A stretch of 64,000 nucleotides of DNA from Chitinophagaceae bacterium UBA4857 (GTDB lineage: Bacteria; Bacteroidota; Bacteroidia; Chitinophagales; Chitinophagaceae). The notes below the pieces were generated by a model. The model did not search any database. It was not told the origin of the DNA and worked only from the letters and a program-made list of their open reading frames with translations. The stretch is from contig DHEF01000049.1 in assembly GCA_002399735.1 (NCBI GenBank), forward strand, positions 62,163-126,162, written 5' to 3'. Made by a program: the position numbers and the translations under genes. Below, piece by piece: positions 58,759 through 64,000 of this stretch. How positions within the stretch are numbered: position 1 is the stretch's first letter; each line of letters begins with the position of its first letter.

Positions 58759-60435
58759 ATGCAGCCTATTATAGAATGTGTTCCCAATTTTAGCGAAGGA
58801 GTTAATCTGCAAACAATAAAATTAATTACAGATGAAATTGAATCGATAGAAGGTGTAAGGCTGTTAAATGTTGATCCCGGAATAGCTACCAACCGTACCG
58901 TAGTAACTTTTGTGGGTCATCCGGATGCTGTAATACACGCAGCATTTTTAGCTATAAAAAAAGCCGGTGAATTAATTGACATGAGCAAACATACCGGTGA
59001 GCATCCGCGTATGGGTGCTACGGATGTTTGCCCGCTTATTCCCATTGCCAATATTACTATGGAAGAAACGGCCCGTTATGCGCAAGAATTGGCAAAACGG
59101 GTGGGTGAGGAATTAAACCTCCCCGTGTATTTATATGAGGCGGCACAAAGCAATCCGGCCAGAAATAATTTATCGGTAATACGTGCAGGAGAGTATGAAG
59201 GTTTCTTTAAAAAGATTAAACAACCGGAATGGGCTCCCGATTTTGGTCCCGCAGAATTTGATGCCAAACGTGGTGGTACGGTAATTGGTGCCCGTGATTT
59301 TTTAGTGGCTTATAATGTTAACTTAAATACAACCTCTACACGCAGGGCCAATGCCATTGCATTTGATATTAGAGAAGCCGGCCGTGTAAAAAAAGTAAAC
59401 GGTAAAGCTGTTGTTGATGAAAATGGAAAAACGGTAAATATTCCCGGTAGTTTAAAATCGGTTAAAGCTATTGGCTGGTATATTGAGGAGTATGGTGTTG
59501 CACAAATCTCTATTAACCTTACTAACTTGAACGTTACACCCATTCATATTGCATTTGATGAAACCTGTAAAAAAGCGGATGCCCGTGGTATACGTGTTAC
59601 CGGTAGTGAATTGGTAGGGCTGGTACCTTTAAAAGCTTTATTAGATGCAGGAAAATATTTTTTAAAAAAGCAACAACGATCTATAGGTATTAGTGAAAAA
59701 GAGCTGATAAAGATTGCCGTTAAATCTTTAGGGTTAGATGAATTAACACCTTTTAAACCCGAAGAAAGAATTATAGAATATATGCTAGCCAAACCAGAAG
59801 GCCGCAAACTGGTTAATATGACGGTAGCTGCTTTTGCTGATGAAACAGCCAGTGAAAGTCCTGCACCTGGTGGCGGTTCTATTGCTGCTTATATGGGCTC
59901 ATTAGGTGCGGCATTGGCAACTATGGTAGCTAACTTATCATCGCATAAAGCAGGTTGGGATGAACGTTGGGAAGAGTTTAGCAATTGGGCGGAAAAAGGT
60001 GAAGCCGCTAAAGCAACTTTATTAAAATTGGTGGATGAAGATACTGCTGCGTTTAATAAAATTATGGATGCGTTTGGTTTGCCAAAATCAACCGATGAAG
60101 AAAAACAAATTCGTAAGGACGCTATACAACAAGCTACTAAATACGCCATTGAAGTTCCCTTTAAAGTAATGCAGGTTGCTGCCGGCACTATGGAATTAAT
60201 TAAAGCCATGGCGGTTACCGGTAATCCTAATTCGGTGTCCGATGCAGGGGTTGGTGCTTTATGTGTCCGTAGTGCGGTAATGGGTGCGTTTATGAATGTA
60301 CGTATTAACGCAGCCGGATACGATGATAAAAACTTTGTTGATGATATACTGCAACAAGGCCGTGTTATTGAAGAACAAATTATAAAGGACGAAAAAGAAA
60401 TTTTACAGATTGTAAATGAAAAAATAGGAATTTAA
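58759..60435 (+). CDS. ftcD: Glutamate formimidoyltransferase/formimidoyltetrahydrofolate cyclodeaminase
   Basis: This 558-residue bifunctional enzyme of histidine breakdown first moves the formimino group of N-formimino-glutamate to tetrahydrofolate. It then deaminates it to 5,10-methenyl-tetrahydrofolate. The N-terminal transferase (about 1-330) starts IIECVPNFSEGVNLQTI and has HTGEHPRMGATDVCPL with the catalytic His near residue 82. The cyclodeaminase (about 350-558) starts FADETASESPAPGGGSIAAY and contains VSDAGVGALCVRSAV. Length is normal for the fused form. It is followed 42 bases later by the hutG-like gene, so both act on formiminoglutamate. No hutH, hutU or hutI is in the window. Confidence 0.94.
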   Translation: MQPIIECVPNFSEGVNLQTIKLITDEIESIEGVRLLNVDPGIATNRTVVTFVGHPDAVIHAAFLAIKKAGELIDMSKHTGEHPRMGATDVCPLIPIANITMEETARYAQELAKRVGEELNLPVYLYEAAQSNPARNNLSVIRAGEYEGFFKKIKQPEWAPDFGPAEFDAKRGGTVIGARDFLVAYNVNLNTTSTRRANAIAFDIREAGRVKKVNGKAVVDENGKTVNIPGSLKSVKAIGWYIEEYGVAQISINLTNLNVTPIHIAFDETCKKADARGIRVTGSELVGLVPLKALLDAGKYFLKKQQRSIGISEKELIKIAVKSLGLDELTPFKPEERIIEYMLAKPEGRKLVNMTVAAFADETASESPAPGGGSIAAYMGSLGAALATMVANLSSHKAGWDERWEEFSNWAEKGEAAKATLLKLVDEDTAAFNKIMDAFGLPKSTDEEKQIRKDAIQQATKYAIEVPFKVMQVAAGTMELIKAMAVTGNPNSVSDAGVGALCVRSAVMGAFMNVRINAAGYDDKNFVDDILQQGRVIEEQIIKDEKEILQIVNEKIGI

Positions 60436-60477
60436 CTTTTGCTAATAACCCACTTTCTAACGCTATAAAACTTGCCC

Positions 60478-61536
60478 ATGCAACACTTGAAAATTTATAC
60501 CAAACAGGATGTATTATCGTTAACGCACATAAAAAAATTTGAAACAAGGGTAGGTGAGCGCCTTCAAACTTTGTATGATTCGTCGGTAACGACACTAACT
60601 GATCATTTGCAGGAAACAAGTTCCAAATATGTGTTGCTGGGTATTCCCGAGAGTATTGGTATAAGGGCTAACCACAGTACTGCTGTGGCAGATACCTGGT
60701 GGGTTTCGTTTTTACAAAATTTTGTAAACCTGCAAAGCAACGATTTTTTTGATGGTAGTGATATATTGGTATTAGGGCATTTTGATTTTGGCGATATACA
60801 ATACCTTATTGATATTAATGCAAAAGGCACCGATGAAAAGTTAGCCGCTTATCGCCATGCCGTACAAACCGTAAACGATGAAGTAGAAGAAGTGGTGAAA
60901 CAAATAACGGCTGCGGGTAAAATACCACTGGTTTTAGGCGGAGGACACAACAATACCTATCCGTTAATTAAGGGTTCGGCAAAGGGTTGGTTTAAAGCCG
61001 GCAAGCTGGCATTGGCACAAATTAATTGTATTAATATGGATGTACACAGCCGTTACCATGCACTGGAAGGCCATCATAGTGGTAACCCCATTCGTTATGC
61101 CGAAGAAGATGGTTACCTGCAACGTTACTGTGTAATTGGTATGCAGGAAAAACAATTACCACAAAATGTTTGGAACGATATGGTGAACAATCCGTTTATG
61201 GATTGTGTAACTTTTGAAGATATTTTTATAAACGAAAAACGAAGCTTTATACAAGCCGTTGATCATGCAACCGAATTTACCAACGACACCTTAACCGGTA
61301 TTGATGTTGATTTGGATGCCATACAAAACAACGCTTGCAACACCGGCATTTATGCCAACCATGCCCGCCGCTTTGTGGCTTACAGCGCCATGGTTACACA
61401 GGCTGCGTACTTGTTTATTTGTGGCACTATTCCGCAACAACAAGGCACTTTAGATACTTCGGGTCCGGCTTCATTAGCCGCTTACCTGGTGGCCGATTTT
61501 GTACAGGCCAGAAATGAAATTAACAAGGATAAGTAA
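60478..61536 (+). CDS. hutG: Arginase/formimidoylglutamase-family protein (HutG-like), one metal ligand changed
   Basis: This 352-residue ureohydrolase-fold protein probably acts on formiminoglutamate, given ftcD just upstream. The metal-site motifs are GGGHNNTYP (His157), MDVHSRYH (Asp188, His190, Arg192) and TGIDVDLDA (Asp276, Asp278). In canonical arginase-type enzymes the second motif is DAHxD. Here its last Asp is Arg192, so one expected manganese ligand is missing while the others remain. The following ALEGHHSGNPIRYA fits the Bacteroidota formimidoylglutamase-like branch. The ATG at 60478 is preferred over a TTG at 60472. Weakened or altered activity is possible; this is read from the sequence and not tested. 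Confidence 0.82.
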   Translation: MQHLKIYTKQDVLSLTHIKKFETRVGERLQTLYDSSVTTLTDHLQETSSKYVLLGIPESIGIRANHSTAVADTWWVSFLQNFVNLQSNDFFDGSDILVLGHFDFGDIQYLIDINAKGTDEKLAAYRHAVQTVNDEVEEVVKQITAAGKIPLVLGGGHNNTYPLIKGSAKGWFKAGKLALAQINCINMDVHSRYHALEGHHSGNPIRYAEEDGYLQRYCVIGMQEKQLPQNVWNDMVNNPFMDCVTFEDIFINEKRSFIQAVDHATEFTNDTLTGIDVDLDAIQNNACNTGIYANHARRFVAYSAMVTQAAYLFICGTIPQQQGTLDTSGPASLAAYLVADFVQARNEINKDK

Positions 61537-61547
61537 AAGCTTTAATT

Positions 61548-61680
61548 AATGGGGCTGTCAGCAGTAGTAACTCCGGTCAGCATTTGTTCCGGCCTTTTGC
61601 AGTAGTGCAACGCCTGCCCACTTTTTCAGCCGCACGGTTGCAGCTACTGCTGTCAGTCCGGCAGCCTTTCAGCAATAAAA
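61548..61680. repeat. REP-like intergenic block (copy L)
   Basis: It contains GGCTGTCAGCAGTAGTAACT, CCGGTCAGCATTTGTTCCGG, GCCGCACGGTTGCAGCTACT and GCTGTCAGTCCGGCAGCCTT. The first half repeats GGCAGTAGTAACTCCGGTCA at 32822-32841. It lies between hutG and the promoter of the pentapeptide-repeat gene. Confidence 0.65.
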
Positions 61681-61693
61681 TATATGGCAACAG

Positions 61694-61726
61694 TTGTAGC
61701 ATAAAGCCTTAAAAAAACTAAATTTG
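61694..61726 (+). promoter_or_regulatory. Promoter of the pentapeptide-repeat gene (-33 TTG, -7 TAAATTTG)
   Basis: TTG (61694-61696) and TAAATTTG (61719-61726) are 22 bases apart. Transcription would begin just ahead of the perfect inverted repeat at 61728-61761. Confidence 0.65.
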
Positions 61727-61727
61727 C

Positions 61728-61761
61728 AACCCGGTTTTAAAGTAAAATTTAAAACCGGGTT
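61728..61761 (+). promoter_or_regulatory. Perfect 14-pair inverted repeat in the leader before the start codon
   Basis: AACCCGGTTTTAAA (61728-61741) and TTTAAAACCGGGTT (61748-61761) pair perfectly around GTAAAA. The right arm runs into TTTAATTATG with the ATG at 61768. It lies between promoter and start codon, so it could be an attenuator, a leader fold that hides the start, or a DNA operator. Upstream hutG and a repeat block separate it from any other gene it could terminate. Confidence 0.75.
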
Positions 61762-61767
61762 TTAATT

Positions 61768-62340
61768 ATGCGTACAAATTATATCGAAGATCAGGTTTTT
61801 GAAAAAGTGAATTATACCCTTACAGGTTTGCCTGTTGCCGAGTATGATAACTGTACTTTTAAAAACTGTGATTTATCCAATGTTAATTTGTCGCATATAA
61901 GTTTTATGCAATGCAGTTTTGATAATTGTAACCTGAGTTTAGCATTACTGGGGCAAACGGCTTTTAAGGAAGTAAAGTTTACCAATTGTAAAATGCTGGG
62001 TTTGCATTTTGAGCATTGTAGCGATTTTTTGTTTGAAGTAAGCTTTGATAACTGTCAGTTAAATATGTCGGTTTTCTACCAGCGTAAAATGACCAAAACA
62101 ATTTTTAACCAGTGTAATGTAAGCGAGGTAGATTTTACCGAAACCAACTTAAGTCAGGCTGTATTTACCAATTGCGATTTATCGGGTACCATGTTTGAGC
62201 GCACCAATCTGGAAAAAGCCGACCTGAGTGTAGCGTTTAACTATACTATAGATCCCGAAAAGAATAAGATAAAAAAAGCTAAATTTTCCATGCCTGGTGT
62301 TATGGGTTTATTGGCTAAGTATGACCTGACAATAAAATAG
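61768..62340 (+). CDS. Pentapeptide-repeat protein (Qnr-like fold)
   Basis: This 190-residue protein is built of A(D/N)LxX repeats that form a right-handed quadrilateral beta-helix. Examples in order are CTFKNCDLSNVNLSHISF, MQCSFDNCNLSLALL, VKFTNCKMLGLHF, VSFDNCQLNMSVF, TIFNQCNVSEVDF and AVFTNCDLSGTMF, with a Cys at many repeat corners. Proteins of this shape include Qnr and MfpA, DNA mimics that protect gyrase from inhibitors, but most pentapeptide proteins have no assigned role and gyrase protection is not shown here. Length fits the Qnr size class (about 215). It follows the leader hairpin and is convergent with the second TlpA-like gene, 4 bases apart. Confidence 0.87.
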   Translation: MRTNYIEDQVFEKVNYTLTGLPVAEYDNCTFKNCDLSNVNLSHISFMQCSFDNCNLSLALLGQTAFKEVKFTNCKMLGLHFEHCSDFLFEVSFDNCQLNMSVFYQRKMTKTIFNQCNVSEVDFTETNLSQAVFTNCDLSGTMFERTNLEKADLSVAFNYTIDPEKNKIKKAKFSMPGVMGLLAKYDLTIK

Positions 62341-62344
62341 AATT

Positions 62345-63682
62345 CTACTCTTTTATTAAAGAATCGAGCGTTTTAATAATATTTGAGGCTGACGGAGCTG
62401 GCGCATTTAAGTCAAATACAGTGAAGTCTTTTTTTATTATAATGTATCTTGGTATGTCAATTACAAAATAGTCGCTCAAATCAGCTCTGTTTATGATCCA
62501 TTGTTGCCCTTCTGCATTTACTTTCTGTAAATAATCTTTCCATTTGGTACGTTCACTGTCAATTGAGATTGATAAAAAAACTATTTCAGCATTATTTTTA
62601 TATTGTTGTTTGAGTTTATTAAAGTTTGGCATTTCTAAAAGGCAAGGCCCACACCAGGTCGCCCAAAGATCAATGTAAATCACTTTGCCAATAAAGTCTT
62701 TTAAAAACACTCTTTTATTGTCGTTGGTTATAGCTGTAAAGTCTTTAGCAGTTTTACCATTCGAAAAATCAAGTTTATTCTTCTGAAAAGCTGTTACTAT
62801 CTCTTTGTACCTTTTATTCTTAATCTTTCTTATTTCATTTCTTAGATGGGTCAATGTATCTTTATCAGCCTCATGTGCTATCTTACCAATAGTTTTTTGG
62901 GTAAATAGCCAGTCGGAAATAGCTAGTCTCTGAATCTTATTTTTAGTATTCGATCGTGATAATTCTATGAGTGTAGGTACTATGTCCTGGTAAACTTCAA
63001 GGGATAAATAAGAACTATCAAAAAAGTTTAACGCATATTTTTTTAAGATGAGAGGGCTTTTTGTATCCAGTTCTTTTTTGAATACGCTAAAACTATTTCT
63101 CGGTAAAACATCGGTGTAGTAATAGTTAAGACTAATTATACTATTAATTAAATCAGCTTTTATGCGAGCATACTCCATAATTTTGAAGTGTGGCGGTACA
63201 TTTTTAAAAGTACCAAGTAATGTCTTCTTTTTTTGTACTATTGACATTATATGGTTGATAGTACTATCAAAGGTTAATTTAATTTCCTCCCCTCCATCAA
63301 TGAAAGATCCCATTTTAGGGAAAGGTGTACTTTTCAAGTAATTATTAGCCTCCATTTCAGTGCCGTGAAAAATGGCTGCTTTGGGGTCAGTGTAGTTCAA
63401 CATCATTGATAGGTCATTGCCGACAGTTAGAAACAGTATATTTCTGCCTATTCTATAATAACCATTTTTTTGGATGTTCAATGTCATAGAAAACTTTCCT
63501 GAACTATCACTTGGGATTAAAATTTTATTATTTAATGGGTTAATACTTACATCTGCGGATATTTCTTGTATATAAGTTTTTTGAGGAAAGTTTATAAGAT
63601 GTCCGGATAAAGTAATAGACTGTATTTGTCCGGTCAATGTGAATTGTAAAAGAGTAAATAAGAGTATGAAAGATAATTTCAT
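62345..63682 (-). CDS. TlpA-like thiol-disulfide oxidoreductase, second copy
   Basis: This 445-residue exported protein has a signal peptide at 1-19 (MKLSFILLFTLLQFTLTGQ). The N-terminal half is beta-rich and of unknown function (about 20-130), followed by a helical middle. The C-terminal thioredoxin-like AhpC/TSA-TlpA domain (about 305-445) has the redox motif WATWCGPC and a cis-Pro segment DIPRYIIIKKD. The frame upstream to 63757 gives a non-signal extension, so the ATG at 63682 is chosen. It is related in design, not in detail, to the 482-residue protein at 21664. Its role is reduction or protection of periplasmic thiols by family. No partner genes adjoin it. Confidence 0.88.
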   Translation of the reverse strand: MKLSFILLFTLLQFTLTGQIQSITLSGHLINFPQKTYIQEISADVSINPLNNKILIPSDSSGKFSMTLNIQKNGYYRIGRNILFLTVGNDLSMMLNYTDPKAAIFHGTEMEANNYLKSTPFPKMGSFIDGGEEIKLTFDSTINHIMSIVQKKKTLLGTFKNVPPHFKIMEYARIKADLINSIISLNYYYTDVLPRNSFSVFKKELDTKSPLILKKYALNFFDSSYLSLEVYQDIVPTLIELSRSNTKNKIQRLAISDWLFTQKTIGKIAHEADKDTLTHLRNEIRKIKNKRYKEIVTAFQKNKLDFSNGKTAKDFTAITNDNKRVFLKDFIGKVIYIDLWATWCGPCLLEMPNFNKLKQQYKNNAEIVFLSISIDSERTKWKDYLQKVNAEGQQWIINRADLSDYFVIDIPRYIIIKKDFTVFDLNAPAPSASNIIKTLDSLIKE

Positions 63683-63883
63683 TAAAGTAGAGTTGATTTT
63701 TTTCTTAAAGTCCAACATTAGGCTACTTTTACTTTTTTTAAGAATGATATTTTGCAATTGAATTTACCTATTCTTAACTGCAGAACGTAAAATTTTGGTT
63801 CTAAAATGGTTATAAAAATAGCAGGAAATTACAGTTATTCACAACACGTTGATAACAAACAAAAAAAAAGTTTATTTAAAGTT

Positions 63884-63912
63884 TTTGCAATTGTGAAATT
63901 CCCTTACCTTTG
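63884..63912 (+). promoter_or_regulatory. Promoter of the tRNA at the right edge (-33 TTTG, -7 TACCTTTG)
   Basis: TTTG (63884-63887) and TACCTTTG (63905-63912) are 17 bases apart, preceded by an A/T-rich tract like the UP elements of stable-RNA promoters. The tRNA starts 67 bases after the box. Confidence 0.7.
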
Positions 63913-63979
63913 CCTTCCCAAAAACGACGGTACTGTCTGAAACTGGGAAAAAAATTAAGTTCTTTTAAAATAATAATAA

Positions 63980-64000
63980 GCCGAAATAGCTCAGTTGGTA
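63980..64000 (+). tRNA. 5' part of a tRNA (identity not determinable, Thr possible)
   Basis: The last 21 bases, GCCGAAATAGCTCAGTTGGT plus A, are a tRNA acceptor strand and D-arm. The anticodon lies outside the window. A start GCCGAAA is common among tRNA-Thr genes, but this is not enough to assign it. Confidence 0.75.

Noticed and set aside
58646..58774. 42-codon hydrophobic frame just before ftcD
   Set aside because: Overlaps the ftcD start by 16 bases and has no promoter box; kept only as a note on the gap.
1..64000. Insertion sequences, prophage, plasmid origin, CRISPR
   Set aside because: No transposase, integrase, phage structural, replication-initiator or Cas frame was seen, and no regular repeat-spacer array.

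Overview
This window is a chromosomal segment of a Bacteroidota bacterium, most likely of the family Chitinophagaceae or a close relative. The reasons are the low-GC coding sequence, the lack of Shine-Dalgarno sequences, the -7 promoter boxes of the TAnnTTTG type, and gene families typical of the phylum: OstA-like, DUF6089, GSCFA, DUF6122, DUF4268, TlpA-like proteins with long N-terminal regions, and SLC45-type MFS with GH13. Nearly all of it reads as ordinary housekeeping and envelope chromosome. No phage, insertion sequence, transposase or CRISPR array was seen.

Layout. 1-2432 (-) is the start of a heavy-metal/RND efflux operon: a small unknown protein, a TolC-like outer membrane factor and a periplasmic adaptor that runs off the left edge. 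2502-6630 (-) holds a secreted unknown and a complete GDP-heptose precursor set (hddA, gmhA and a fused hddC-gmhB). 6861-11764 holds two small unknowns, a glycosyltransferase, and a heme oxygenase/bacteriophytochrome pair. Then come tRNA-Asp, accA, a DUF6089 barrel and a GH43 glycosidase. 17.4-19.6 kb carries an A/T-rich RloC-like ATPase (possible anticodon nuclease) flanked by short inverted repeats. 19.8-29.7 kb holds small unknowns, a TlpA-like thioredoxin, a serine hydrolase, a large AsmA-like protein, a barrel protein and a GSCFA protein. 30-32.7 kb (-) holds mlaD-like and ostA-like envelope genes. 33-36.5 kb is a sugar-transporter/alpha-amylase pair. 37-43.2 kb is a tight six-gene nucleotide-sugar operon (aminotransferase, ugd, uxs, second UDP-sugar dehydrogenase, rfbC, rfbD). 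It is followed by ftsE and a convergent glycosyltransferase/oxidoreductase cluster. 47.7-64 kb holds dapA, a 38-residue membrane peptide, DUF4268, a KefB-type antiporter, a lone TOBE-type ABC ATPase, prmA, plsY, an M48 lipoprotein, a pfam10136-type membrane protein, ftcD and a hutG-like gene, a pentapeptide-repeat protein, a second TlpA-like protein, and the first 21 bases of a tRNA at the right edge.

How the genes work together. The heptose genes, nucleotide-sugar operon, four-gene glycosyltransferase/oxidoreductase set, OstA/MlaD proteins, barrels and efflux genes all serve the outer envelope and its polysaccharides. The aminotransferase, the UDP-acetamido-sugar dehydrogenase and a WbpB-like oxidoreductase together suggest a 2,3-diamino-uronate sugar, but the acetyltransferase is not here. 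rfbA and rfbB are also absent, so dTDP-rhamnose synthesis must be completed elsewhere.

The most notable non-coding feature is a family of degenerate dispersed repeats found in many intergenic gaps. Their shared cores are CTGCTGATTAGCGAAC, GAGTGCGACGCAAC (or GGAGCGTCGCAAC) and ATCAAGGGTGGGACG followed by TGGTAACAAAAA. All functional calls come from reading motifs by eye; no database search was run.
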